This document shows positions 1 through 8,599 of a DNA stretch of 49,300 nucleotides, piece after piece; position 1 is the first letter of the stretch; every line of letters begins with the position of its first letter. The position numbers and the translations under genes are program-made. The notes under the pieces are model-generated. The model was not told where the DNA came from and did not search any database. It saw only the letters and a program-made list of their open reading frames with translations. This stretch comes from Crocosphaera sp. GTDB taxonomy: Bacteria; Cyanobacteriota; Cyanobacteriia; Cyanobacteriales; Microcystaceae. The DNA is taken from contig NZ_JASJEB010000116.1 of assembly GCF_030064895.1 (NCBI RefSeq), positions 1-49,300 on the forward strand, given 5' to 3'.

Positions 1-25
1 CCCCACTATTAATTTTCCTCCATTC

Positions 26-59
26 TTAAAAACTAATAAACTTCTCATAGGTTTATTAG
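26..59 (-). terminator. Intrinsic terminator of the glycan cluster
   Basis: Perfect 9-bp arms (CTAATAAAC at 33-41 and GTTTATTAG at 51-59) with a 9-nt loop. Read on the minus strand the hairpin is followed by TTTTT. It lies 50 bases past the stop of the sulfotransferase-like gene. The stem is AT-rich, so termination strength is uncertain. Confidence 0.6.
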
Positions 60-107
60 GGATGATTTTTTAAAAAAGTCTTTTCATTTTCTTTTTACAA
101 ACAGTCT

Positions 108-902
108 CTAAGATTGAGGTAAAGTAATAGAATTTAGAAAATCAGAATAAACATCAAAGTAACCTTTTTGCTTAGCTTGGTTCTTATTATTCAATTGAAA
201 ATTATCTATTTCTAGAAATTCTGAAACGGCCGTTTGAAGACAATTTTGTAAACACTCTAACTTCAAAATAAGAATATTGACATTTTGAAGTTTAATAATT
301 TGATATCCTTTCTGATGAGGAAAATTCCGTTGATACACGTCGATTCCAAAAACATCTTTAACTTGCCTATCTAACCACTTTAAGGGAATTTCATGAGGAT
401 AATTCACTAAAAAATCATCAATCAAATTTGTAATTTCTAGCTGTCCATCTTCGTAATTATCGACTAAATTAGGAATATACAAATCACTTTGTTTCCCTGC
501 ATAAGCATTTTGAAAAAACGCTGATATATTTCTATGAATTGGATCACGAATAATTGTAATTATTTTCCAAGGGTAGTCTTGAGATGCTGTATCAACAAAC
601 TTACTAATTTCTTGACTAGCAATAATATAATTTGGGAGAGGAATTTTTGAAATTTTATATTTTTTAACACAATTATCTAAAGACTGTTTTTTAAGATAGT
701 GTGTCTGACAAATAGCTATATCTAACTTATTTGTTCTCAGAGAATTAACAATAGAACTTGAAGCAACTTTACCCATTTGATGGACTAAAATAATTTTCCT
801 TTTTTTTAACTTTTCCCTCAAATACAGACGATATTTTTGTTTTTTATAATATCTTCTTCCCAATTGATAAACTTGTCTAATTTTTTGCTTAATCATGCTC
901 AT
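108..902 (-). CDS. Sulfotransferase-like / capsular polysaccharide synthesis protein
   Basis: Predicted cytosolic transferase of 264 aa. Residues 38-51 (IILVHQMGKVASSSI region) look like the 5'-phosphosulfate-binding loop of PAPS-dependent sulfotransferases. Residues 116-130 (TIIRDPIHRNISAFF) look like the 3'-phosphate-binding RDP..R..S motif. The family resembles the putative capsular polysaccharide synthesis proteins related to sulfotransferases. The N-terminus is very basic. The first ATG is only 3 nt from an AAGGAG Shine-Dalgarno. The second ATG (start 896, protein MIKQ...) has 9-nt spacing and may be the true start. It is the last gene of a same-strand run with a GT2 gene 13 bases upstream, so a role in decorating a surface glycan is inferred. 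The acceptor is unknown. Confidence 0.7.
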   Translation of the reverse strand: MSMIKQKIRQVYQLGRRYYKKQKYRLYLREKLKKRKIILVHQMGKVASSSIVNSLRTNKLDIAICQTHYLKKQSLDNCVKKYKISKIPLPNYIIASQEISKFVDTASQDYPWKIITIIRDPIHRNISAFFQNAYAGKQSDLYIPNLVDNYEDGQLEITNLIDDFLVNYPHEIPLKWLDRQVKDVFGIDVYQRNFPHQKGYQIIKLQNVNILILKLECLQNCLQTAVSEFLEIDNFQLNNKNQAKQKGYFDVYSDFLNSITLPQS

Positions 903-915
903 TTACTCCTTATTT

Positions 916-1899
916 CTATTTAGATGATGGTATTTTCTCTGAAATTATTGACTGAGTTGAATAGTCAATAATAGGGCGATTTTTATCTAGTTGGGATTGA
1001 TCATCTGGCCGTGATAATCGACGAGGATAATAAAAGGTTTCTTTTAATTGGTTATTAATCTTTCCTTGTTGCCTAAACCCTTGATAAGTTCCCCAAAACT
1101 GCATAAACCTAAAGATTGGAATTGAAGTAATATTTACCCAAAATACACCATCATGCCACGCATGAAAATAATCACTAATTAAATTAGTAATAAATAAACG
1201 CAGAAAATCCCAAAAATAAAAATGTTCTTGGGGATAAATATTTTTCAGGGCGATCGCTTCTCGACGATAGCGATTATAAGTACGTTTTGGGGTTTCATCA
1301 TGAACGTGAATAATTTCTGCTTCAGGAACATAAGCAATGCGATATCCCGAATTAATCGCGCGTTTTGCCCAGTGTAAATCTTCTAACCCCGTTAAACTCT
1401 CATCATAGGGAATTTCTTTCCAAAGCGATCGCCGAATGGCAGCATTAGCATTATTACAAAAAGGATGGGTTTTATCAAGGATCGTTTGATGATCAGGAAA
1501 CCAACTAATAAAAATTTGTTCCTCAGAATATTTTGTGGTGCTATTACCCCGTTGTTTTCCATAAGTTAATGCAATATCAGGATCATCAAAGGGAAAGATT
1601 AATTTCTCAATCCAGTCTTGATACTGAGGATAAACGTGCGCGCTGGCAATGACAATAAACTCTCCTGTTGCTGCTTGACAACCCAAGTTAAGGGATCGTC
1701 CAAAAGAAAAGTCTTCTGGTTTAATGGATACGAGTTTAATAGGGTAACAAGAAGCTATAGCAACTGTACTATCTGTTGAACCAGAGTCCACGACGATAAT
1801 TTCAATATCTTGGACGGTTTGCTGCATTAAACCACTCAGCAAACGACCAATATGTTGTTCTTCGTTATAACAGCGAATGACAATGGATACTTTAGACAT
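916..1899 (-). CDS. Family 2 glycosyltransferase
   Basis: GT-A fold glycosyltransferase of 327 aa. It opens with the GT2 signature VSIVIRCYNEEQHIGRLL (residues 4-21), followed by VVDSGSTDST (36-45), whose Asp38 should bind the nucleotide. At the usual DxD position it reads SAHVYP (86-91), a variant seen in rhamnosyltransferase-type GT2 proteins. GLEDLHWAKRA (171-181) supplies the catalytic-base ED pair. No membrane segment is evident. A GAGGT Shine-Dalgarno precedes the ATG. Its place between a sulfotransferase-like and a WbsX-like gene points to exopolysaccharide or O-antigen assembly. Donor and acceptor sugars cannot be read from sequence. Confidence 0.85.
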   Translation of the reverse strand: MSKVSIVIRCYNEEQHIGRLLSGLMQQTVQDIEIIVVDSGSTDSTVAIASCYPIKLVSIKPEDFSFGRSLNLGCQAATGEFIVIASAHVYPQYQDWIEKLIFPFDDPDIALTYGKQRGNSTTKYSEEQIFISWFPDHQTILDKTHPFCNNANAAIRRSLWKEIPYDESLTGLEDLHWAKRAINSGYRIAYVPEAEIIHVHDETPKRTYNRYRREAIALKNIYPQEHFYFWDFLRLFITNLISDYFHAWHDGVFWVNITSIPIFRFMQFWGTYQGFRQQGKINNQLKETFYYPRRLSRPDDQSQLDKNRPIIDYSTQSIISEKIPSSK

Positions 1900-2035
1900 T
1901 TAAAAATACCTCTAATATACATTTATTATTATCTATAATTACACACCCTTGTGTTTTGTCTTATTGCTATGATAAGTGTTAATTGAGCTAATGAGTAGCT
2001 GGAGAATGTCTACGATACATAATATCTTCGGGCTT

Positions 2036-3118
2036 TTAATCTCCCGTAAATATTTCTTCCTTAATGGCTTCCAAATATGCCTTACCAAATCTTTGATCGG
2101 GTTCGAGATAATTACCCTCAGCCCATTCGTTCCAAGATTTTGCAAACAGAATCCGATTTTCAAATGGTTTATCGGCTACCTTATCCAAAGCATCTCGAAA
2201 ATGTTTTCTAAATAGTTCGGGGGTAGAATTATGTAGTACGATACCTCGCTCTTGACATCTTGGTGTGCTATCCCAATTAGGAACAATAGAAGGATACTCA
2301 TTGAGGGGAGCTTTACCTGCTTTGAGGAAATAGGGCATAGCTTCTTGATAGGTATATGTAGCAGGTTTTTTAAAGACTGCCCGGTAGTTATTGACTAATT
2401 TTTTTAGTAATTTATTTTTGGGGAGCAATTGAGCTACAAGGCGATGATGAGAATAAGAGGAAGCATCAAAACCTAGTTCTTTGGCTTTTTTCGGGTTTAA
2501 AGTTCCTGCCACTAAATGTAAGCCTTTTAAACCCTCTTTTTGGGCTAACTTACGCCAAAATTCCAAAACTTCCTTAACATCAGGAATCTCCAAAGGGCGA
2601 AAAATTAAAAATAAAGGTTTACCCTCTACAGTGATATACCTGTGATCAGAAAAAGCCCGTAATAGGTAATAAAAATGTTCTTCATGATCTTCCCAACCAG
2701 GATAGGTTTGCTCAACCAATGTTTTATCGGGCGCACCAAACCATACTCCTGTCCAAGAATGGTTAGCCCAACCGAGACAAAAAGGAAAATTAGGTTCTCC
2801 TGAACTTAAAACCTCTTCAAATGGCCGCTCTAGTAACCTTTTACCCGATCCCAACCAATAGTGCCAATAGGCAAAGCCTTCGATTCCATGCTCTTTGGCT
2901 AACTCTGCTTGGGCTGCTCTAATTTCAGGAATTCGTAAATCATAAAATCCTAAGTCTGCGGGTAAATTTGGTTGATAGTGACCTTTATATAGAGGTTTAG
3001 CTTTAGTAACATTTGTCCACTCTGTAAAACCCGTACCCCACCACAAATTATTCTCAGGAATGGGATGATACTGGGGTAGATAATTGGCAATAAGCCTAGC
3101 ACGTTTGTTTTGTTTCAT
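2036..3118 (-). CDS. WbsX-like glycan biosynthesis protein
   Basis: 360-aa protein with the hallmarks of the WbsX family, linked to O-antigen and capsule loci and thought to share a GH99-like TIM-barrel. These are IANYLPQYHPIPENNLWWG near the start (about residues 9-27), GFTEWTNV, then GIEGFAYWHYW (about 79-89), FCLGWANHSWTGVW (about 112-125), and SWNEWAEGNYLEPD near the C-terminus. No signal peptide or membrane helix. Whether members act as glycosyltransferases or hydrolases is not settled. It is next to a GT2 gene and an unassigned transferase, so surface polysaccharide synthesis is the likely role. The ATG lies 11 bases after the stop of the upstream gene, suggesting co-transcription. Confidence 0.75.
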   Translation of the reverse strand: MKQNKRARLIANYLPQYHPIPENNLWWGTGFTEWTNVTKAKPLYKGHYQPNLPADLGFYDLRIPEIRAAQAELAKEHGIEGFAYWHYWLGSGKRLLERPFEEVLSSGEPNFPFCLGWANHSWTGVWFGAPDKTLVEQTYPGWEDHEEHFYYLLRAFSDHRYITVEGKPLFLIFRPLEIPDVKEVLEFWRKLAQKEGLKGLHLVAGTLNPKKAKELGFDASSYSHHRLVAQLLPKNKLLKKLVNNYRAVFKKPATYTYQEAMPYFLKAGKAPLNEYPSIVPNWDSTPRCQERGIVLHNSTPELFRKHFRDALDKVADKPFENRILFAKSWNEWAEGNYLEPDQRFGKAYLEAIKEEIFTGD

Positions 3119-3129
3119 TTTTTTAGATG

Positions 3130-4491
3130 TTATCCATAGTCATTTTTATTGACCACTTTTAGGTCATTATACGAATATTCAGCAAAATATTGATGATAAT
3201 TGTTTATGTTAATGCCTACTGTATTTTGCAGCATTTTTTGAATTTTTTCAAGCAACATAGAAGGATCTATTTGCTGGAAATACAAGATTCTTTGCACCAA
3301 TTCTTCAACTGTAGAAAAATCATCATTTTCTAATCCATAAACATTGACTGTTTGCTCTTGGTTATATCTAAAACAGGGTAATCCATAACATAATGATTCA
3401 TAATAAACTGTTGTTGTCGTATTATAAGAAATTGTAAAATCAAAGTCACTATTAATCAATAAATTGGATAAAATTTCATTGGTCTGAACAACATTTATAC
3501 TGTGTTCTTCTGTAATTTTTTTGTAGTATTTTTCATTGAGATTTTGAGGATGTAATTTAAAATAGAATTCAATATCTCCGCGTATTTTCGATAGTTTTTT
3601 GATTATCTCTATAACTTCTAAATTAATTAAATCATCTCCTTTCCCACCTAGAAATACTAGACCTTTTCTGAAAGACTGTTTTATTTCCTCAATTTTCCAT
3701 TTACTATATTTGAGATTACCCACTAATAATAACTCAGCCGATGTCATGGAAGATTTTCTGATTTGATTAATTGTATTTTGACTCCAACACAATAAGTAAT
3801 CAGTTTGCAGGTTTTCTATGTTAATTAAGTCATAAGGAGGAGAAGACTTATTAAGAAAATATCTATCCATAATAGCGTGTTGTAATGAGTAAGTAGGAAT
3901 GTCTCTCTTTTGACAAAATTTTACTAATATATTTTCATAGTTCAAGGCACCATTAAAGGCAATATACTTTTTGATTTTTACTTTATTTTCGTCAATACTC
4001 TCAAGAGCATCAATAAAATTTCTATAAAATTGTAATCGACAACTAAACATAAGAATTTCTTTTATACTTAAAAGCTTAAAAAGCTTTATAAAGTTATTGA
4101 GAAAAGTAATCAGAAATAATAAAAAGCTTTTGCTAAATAAAGGAATTGATTTACTGTCAATCTTCATGTCTAAAATAAAATTGACAGATTTGTTTATTTT
4201 TTGACTTGTTAACTCAATAAGTTCACAATAATCATTACGGCGACTTTGAGTTTTAGGTATGGTAAAAACAACCCCAGGATGCTCACAAATGTCTTGTAAA
4301 TTATCAATGTATGGATGTTGTTTGATTTGTGATAATATTATTCGATATGCTTGATCTTCAAGATCATTCTTTCTCTCAAAGTAAATATGATAAATTATAT
4401 CGAAAGCAATAATTTCACCTAAGTTATATCCTTGATACTGATAGGATAGTTTATTTTTGATTTTTTTGTATTTCTCAAAATAATTATTCAT
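3130..4491 (-). CDS. Probable GT-B-like surface glycan transferase
   Basis: About 453 aa from the ATG at 4491. The frame extends upstream to a GTG at 4527, but only the ATG has a GGAA-type ribosome site (4503-4506). The C-terminal half looks like a GT-B domain: TYSLQHAIMDRYF, then a DYLLCWSQNTINQIR strand-helix, VFLGGKGDDL, FYFKLHPQN and an SYNTTTTVYYESLCYGLPCFRY segment. The QHA, KLHP and S-T-x-x-x-E-S-L-xx-G-x-P pattern resembles polysialyl- and capsule-type transferases that use nucleotide-activated sugars. No exact family is recognised, and the N-terminal half is poorly conserved in appearance and very AT-rich. Position upstream of the WbsX-like gene supports a glycan role. Confidence 0.5.
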   Translation of the reverse strand: MNNYFEKYKKIKNKLSYQYQGYNLGEIIAFDIIYHIYFERKNDLEDQAYRIILSQIKQHPYIDNLQDICEHPGVVFTIPKTQSRRNDYCELIELTSQKINKSVNFILDMKIDSKSIPLFSKSFLLFLITFLNNFIKLFKLLSIKEILMFSCRLQFYRNFIDALESIDENKVKIKKYIAFNGALNYENILVKFCQKRDIPTYSLQHAIMDRYFLNKSSPPYDLINIENLQTDYLLCWSQNTINQIRKSSMTSAELLLVGNLKYSKWKIEEIKQSFRKGLVFLGGKGDDLINLEVIEIIKKLSKIRGDIEFYFKLHPQNLNEKYYKKITEEHSINVVQTNEILSNLLINSDFDFTISYNTTTTVYYESLCYGLPCFRYNQEQTVNVYGLENDDFSTVEELVQRILYFQQIDPSMLLEKIQKMLQNTVGININNYHQYFAEYSYNDLKVVNKNDYG

Positions 4492-4627
4492 AAGATATTT
4501 TTTCCAATATCCAATATTTCGCCTCACTAAGTATAAACTCGATTCGTTTTTATTTTCAACAAAACTAAAGTTAACTTTGAGAAGGGAACTCAGGCGTTGG
4601 CGAATTCATCGGGTTTAGATTGTATAA

Positions 4628-5380
4628 CTAAATTAGCCCTTCTAGCTCAAGATCCTCGATCATCTGCATTCCCCTGGTATCACCAAGGCGCAATAAAGCA
4701 CTTTTAGCATCTTCTTTAACGCTGTAGTCTTCATCTTCTACTAATGCTTCGATTAAAGCATCGATCGCCGTGGCATAAACCACGTTTGACGGGAGTTCTC
4801 GACAGAGTTGCCCGATGGCCCAAGCGCAGTTCCCTCGTATGGCGGCCACGGAATCTCTCCTTAATCCTTGAATTAGGGGCGGCATTGCGGCGATCGCATC
4901 TTCGTATTCTTGTTTAGCGATTTGAGCTAGGCTACTGGCCGCCCAAAGACGTACGGCAGAAATATCGGTTCTCAGAGCATGGATCAAGGGCTGAACACTG
5001 CTGCGATCGCTGCCATTGCCTAGGGCCCAAACAATGCCTTTACGGACGTATCCGTTCCAATCTCTTCCTAATAAGTCTATTAAAGCGGCTACGGCTTCAG
5101 GACTGGTATTTCTTCCCAAGGCATAGGCTGCACTAACCCGTACTAAGGGGCAAATATCATCTAGCAGTTGAATCAGTGGGGCGATCGCTCTGGGGTCTTC
5201 TAGTTCACAAAACACCCTCGCTGCCAGCATTCTCTGTGATGGATCTTCATCTCTCAATTTTGGCAACATTTCGTCTGGATCAGGACTGGTACCCTGTACA
5301 TCTACAGTTTCCAGGGGATCCAAGAGGTCATCAAATTGCTCTACACTCTCAATTACGGTGGGATCGTCGTCGGTTTGCAT
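4628..5380 (-). CDS. HEAT-repeat protein (phycobilin lyase-like repeats)
   Basis: 250 aa, strongly acidic N-terminal tail of about 40 residues (DDDP, DPDEMLPKLRDEDP), then an alpha-solenoid of about five HEAT units. Examples are DPRAIAPLIQLLDDICPLVR, SPEAVAALIDLLGRDWNGYVR, DRSSVQPLIHALRTDISAVR and a unit beginning EDAIAAMPPLIQGLRRDSVA. The spacing and the VRVSAAYALG-type helices match the PBS-lyase HEAT type found in cyanobacterial CpcE/NblB relatives. Nothing shows a lyase active site, so a protein-protein scaffold is the safe call. No phycobilisome gene is adjacent. Codon usage is GC-richer than the glycan cluster next to it and the gene contains GCGATCGC octamers. Confidence 0.75.
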   Translation of the reverse strand: MQTDDDPTVIESVEQFDDLLDPLETVDVQGTSPDPDEMLPKLRDEDPSQRMLAARVFCELEDPRAIAPLIQLLDDICPLVRVSAAYALGRNTSPEAVAALIDLLGRDWNGYVRKGIVWALGNGSDRSSVQPLIHALRTDISAVRLWAASSLAQIAKQEYEDAIAAMPPLIQGLRRDSVAAIRGNCAWAIGQLCRELPSNVVYATAIDALIEALVEDEDYSVKEDAKSALLRLGDTRGMQMIEDLELEGLI

Positions 5381-5767
5381 AGTCGTTAGAATAGCCTATT
5401 ATTAATCATTTAAGCAGGTTTCCTGTCTCTTGTCTTAATTCTGTTTCTGATCACATCATACCTTTCTGTTTATTAATAAAATGAACTTATCTTATTGCGA
5501 TAAGATATTTAATTTCCTGAATAATGCTTGCTTTTTTAGACTTGTTAAGAAACAACTTATTTTTCCTGATTTTGCTAAAATTTAGCCATATTTGCATTTT
5601 GGGCATTTTCATGATATTTTATTTTTCAGGTAGGCTGTGGGCTTAGTTTATCTACTCATAATGTTTGAATGGTCTATATTAGCCATTCTTTCGTTGAAAT
5701 GTCGATTTTTGTTAATAAATTTGAATTTAGCTTGCATTTTTTAAGATAATGTGTATCAAGGTGTAGT
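5381..5767. other. 387-bp divergent intergenic region
   Basis: No coding sequence or RNA gene is visible. It separates the divergent HEAT-repeat and pabC genes, so it must carry both promoters. A perfect 8-bp inverted repeat, TATCTTAT and ATAAGATA around TGCG, sits at 5488-5507 and could be an operator. It has no adjoining T-run. Confidence 0.5.
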
Positions 5768-6568
5768 GTGAAATATTGGTATGATGGTCAGCTATTTACA
5801 GAAGACAAAATTTGTCTATCTATTGATAATCCAGGTTTAAAATTTGGGGCAACTGTTTTTACTACAGTTCGAGTTTATCAACAATCATTAAACCACCCTT
5901 TAACGCAATGGAAAGCTCATTGTCATCGTCTTAAAAGTAGTTTACAACAGTTTGGTTGGTGTTTACCGAATTGGCAAAAAATAGCTCAAGGGGCAAACTA
6001 TTTGATTGGTACTTACCCTGTGTTAAGAATAACTGTTTTTCCTGATGGTAAAGAATGGATTATAGGACGTTTTTTACCCGAAAATTTAGTTAAATTGCAA
6101 CAGCAGGGGGTGAAAGGATGGTTGGCTAAGGATTCGTTGTTTCAACGCAGTTTACAAGCTCATAAAACGGGAAATTATTTAGGAGCTTACTTAGCTCTAC
6201 AAAAATCTAAAAAACTGGGTTTTCAAGAAGCAATTTTAGTTAATGCAGAAGATAATTGGTTGGAAACAACAACGGGAAATCTTTGGGGATGGAAACAGGG
6301 AAAATGGTACACACCAGCGTTAAATAGTGAAATTTTACCTGGTATTGGAAGATGGCAATTAATCCACTGGTTAGGTGAACAAAATATCAAAGTTGTAGAA
6401 AATCAATGGACTCCTTACTGGGTTAAATCTCTAGAAATAGTTGCCTATACAAACAGCGTTGTGGAGGTCATTCCTTTTTCTTCTATTGATTGTCAGGGAG
6501 AGTTGCTTAACTTTGATATTTTTGGGGAAGCATTAGACATATTGTATCAGTATTATGATCATAGATGA
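5768..6568 (+). CDS. pabC: Aminodeoxychorismate lyase (class IV aminotransferase fold)
   Basis: 266-aa PLP enzyme that should split 4-amino-4-deoxychorismate into p-aminobenzoate and pyruvate for folate synthesis. Seen: the fold-type IV opening MKYWYDGQL...GLKFGATVFTTVRVY (1-37), the probable Schiff-base lysine in AHKTGNYL (Lys133), and the cofactor phosphate-binding LETTTGNLWGW (165-175). The start is GTG at 5768, chosen because AAGG lies 6 nt upstream and the protein begins at the family's usual place. A branched-chain aminotransferase-like role is possible but the length and single-gene context favour PabC. It converges with the Ycf49-like gene, leaving only four bases between stop codons. 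Confidence 0.75.
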   Translation: MKYWYDGQLFTEDKICLSIDNPGLKFGATVFTTVRVYQQSLNHPLTQWKAHCHRLKSSLQQFGWCLPNWQKIAQGANYLIGTYPVLRITVFPDGKEWIIGRFLPENLVKLQQQGVKGWLAKDSLFQRSLQAHKTGNYLGAYLALQKSKKLGFQEAILVNAEDNWLETTTGNLWGWKQGKWYTPALNSEILPGIGRWQLIHWLGEQNIKVVENQWTPYWVKSLEIVAYTNSVVEVIPFSSIDCQGELLNFDIFGEALDILYQYYDHR

Positions 6569-6572
6569 GTTA

Positions 6573-6899
6573 TCAGCTATCAGTTTTTTGGGAAGAAGAA
6601 GAAGAGCGAAATATCCACCAACCAGCAAAACAAAGGGTACAGTTGCCGATAACTGTTAAAGACGCTTGTAAGGTGACTAACCAATCTAAAGAAGGTGGAT
6701 TATCAAAGAAATGCCAGGTACAAGCACACATGGCACTGACTAAACCCGGTAACATTCCCCAAGATAGCGATCGCCAATATAATTTAGCACTGACTTGGGC
6801 ATAAGTCCAAACGAATAAAATAGCCACTGTCCACTCAATGACACTGGAAACATGAACCATCCAAGTTGGAATAGAAAGTACATTCATAAACTGACTCAT
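6573..6899 (-). CDS. Ycf49-like membrane protein (DUF2499)
   Basis: 108 aa with three hydrophobic helices, roughly residues 16-36, 46-64 and 76-96. The conserved-looking core is LSIPTWMVHVSSVIEWTVAI followed by LYWRSLSWGMLPGLVSAMCACTWHFF. This matches the Ycf49/DUF2499 family known from plastid genomes and cyanobacteria, whose biochemical function is unknown. It begins only 5 bases after the stop of the ABC1-kinase gene, so both are almost certainly translated from one message. Its 3' end nearly abuts the convergent pabC. A thylakoid or plasma membrane location is inferred from the helices. Confidence 0.75.
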   Translation of the reverse strand: MSQFMNVLSIPTWMVHVSSVIEWTVAILFVWTYAQVSAKLYWRSLSWGMLPGLVSAMCACTWHFFDNPPSLDWLVTLQASLTVIGNCTLCFAGWWIFRSSSSSQKTDS

Positions 6900-6904
6900 T
6901 AACT

Positions 6905-8587
6905 TTATTTCTCTAATAATTTATCAACTTTTTCTTGTAAAAGTAAAGAGATTAAAGATTTAAACAAAAATAAACTAAAAAGTCCGGCAAAACCAAAACA
7001 GATTAAAGCAAACTTAGTATAAACCGTTGTCATAAGTATAGAAGCTGATAATAAAACAAACCCAGTTAAACAAGCATAGATTAAGCTTCTTATTCCTAAA
7101 TTAATACGTTTTAAAACCCTTTCATTTTCTAAAGAGCGAACTCGAAACTGTAACTCTCCTCTGTCTATTCTTTGCTCGAAACCTCTGAGAAACTTTTCAG
7201 ACAGATTAGCTTGATTTAAGCTAGTTTTAATAATATCTTTCGCCTGTCTGACTATGACTGTAACAACACTTCCCCCACTACCACTTAAAGCCAAATTTTT
7301 GACAAAAGGTTGACTAGCTGCTAGTAAATTATACTGAGGGTCTAACGCTCTGGCAATACCATCTAAGGTTGTCAAAGATTTCAGGATAAATGTCATTTGT
7401 GGGGGTAAACGAAAGGGCTGACTTTTGAACATTGAATAAACCTCATCACTCACTTGTTCAAAAGCACGAACATCCACAGGTTTATCACGAAAGTTTTCTA
7501 ATAAAAAATCAACAATTCTTTTTACAGGGGTCATATCGTTTAAAGGTTCAATTAAACCCATATAAACTAAGTTATCTACCACTGTATCCGTATCTTTTTT
7601 TAAGACGGCAAAAAACACTTGAATCATCTGATCCTTGGCAAAGGTTTTAACTTCGGCCATGGTACCAAAATCATAAAAAATAAGTTCTCCCCGTTGACTG
7701 ACGGCCATGTTACCAGGGTGAGGATCTGACTGAAAAAAACCATCCAGTAATAATTGTTTTAAATAGGAACAAATTCCCAATTGAATAATATTATCTAAAT
7801 TAATATTATTCGCTTCTAATGCTGCTCTATCATCTACTTTTATTCCAGGTAGATACTCCAAAGTTAAGACTTTTTTCGTGCTACATTTCCAGTAAACTTT
7901 AGGAACTTTTATTCGGGAATAACCTCGAAAATTATTGCCAAATCTCTCTGCATTTTTACCCTCATGAACATAGTCAATTTCTTGAAATAAAAGCTCAAAA
8001 AATTCTTTATGAATTGCCTCTAAATCATACTTTTTAAAAGGCTTAAAATATCGAGTTAAAATACGAATTAAACGATGAACTACTTCAAAATCTAAATTAA
8101 AAATTTTTTCTAACCCAGGCCGTTGAACTTTGACCACAACTTCTTTGCCTGTATATAATTTTGCCCTATGAACTTGTCCTAAACTTGCTGATGCTAAGGG
8201 TTCTATTTCAAAATCGTCGAATAAATCATAAATTGCTTTACCTAACTCTACTTCAATGACAGCGATGGCTTCTTCCGGACTAAAAGGGGGAACGTTATCT
8301 TGCAGTTGACTTAATTCTTGAATATATTCCAAGGGTATTAAATCAGCGCGTGTGGATAAAGACTGGCCAATTTTAATAAATGTTGGACCTAGTTGTAGCA
8401 AATTTTTAACTAACCATTTTGCTCGTTTTTTTCGTTGTTTTGAGCTATTATTTTTTAATAATTTATCCCATAATAGAAACAGTAAAAATTGACAGGTGAA
8501 TAAGGAGACTTCCCACTGACGACCAAGAGGAGAATATTGAGAATGTTGCCATCGCAGTGACTTGGAGGAACCGCGTTTTGTTAGCAT
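6905..8587 (-). CDS. ABC1/UbiB-family atypical kinase
   Basis: 560-aa member of the ABC1K (AarF/UbiB) protein-kinase-like family, which in cyanobacteria and plastids is linked to prenylquinone metabolism and photosynthetic membranes. Diagnostic pieces in order: the KxGQ motif FIKIGQSLSTRADL (about 71-84), the alanine-rich loop LASASLGQVHRAKLY (about 131-145), the lysine in VVVKVQRP (about 150-157), QEIDYVHEGKNAERF, the catalytic DPHPGN loop and YDFGTMAE metal motif. Two C-terminal hydrophobic helices (about 493-545) form a membrane anchor. The ATG has an AAAGG ribosome site. It lies 12 bases after the sensor-kinase gene and 5 bases before the Ycf49 gene. Confidence 0.9.
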   Translation of the reverse strand: MLTKRGSSKSLRWQHSQYSPLGRQWEVSLFTCQFLLFLLWDKLLKNNSSKQRKKRAKWLVKNLLQLGPTFIKIGQSLSTRADLIPLEYIQELSQLQDNVPPFSPEEAIAVIEVELGKAIYDLFDDFEIEPLASASLGQVHRAKLYTGKEVVVKVQRPGLEKIFNLDFEVVHRLIRILTRYFKPFKKYDLEAIHKEFFELLFQEIDYVHEGKNAERFGNNFRGYSRIKVPKVYWKCSTKKVLTLEYLPGIKVDDRAALEANNINLDNIIQLGICSYLKQLLLDGFFQSDPHPGNMAVSQRGELIFYDFGTMAEVKTFAKDQMIQVFFAVLKKDTDTVVDNLVYMGLIEPLNDMTPVKRIVDFLLENFRDKPVDVRAFEQVSDEVYSMFKSQPFRLPPQMTFILKSLTTLDGIARALDPQYNLLAASQPFVKNLALSGSGGSVVTVIVRQAKDIIKTSLNQANLSEKFLRGFEQRIDRGELQFRVRSLENERVLKRINLGIRSLIYACLTGFVLLSASILMTTVYTKFALICFGFAGLFSLFLFKSLISLLLQEKVDKLLEK

Positions 8588-8599
8588 ACAACCTTTAAA

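Noticed and set aside
1939-2163. 74-aa minus-strand frame after the WbsX-like gene
   Set aside because: It overlaps the 3' end of the WbsX-like gene in another frame and has no family motif or convincing start.
6565-6804. 79-aa plus-strand frame after pabC
   Set aside because: It is wholly antisense to the well-supported Ycf49-like gene.
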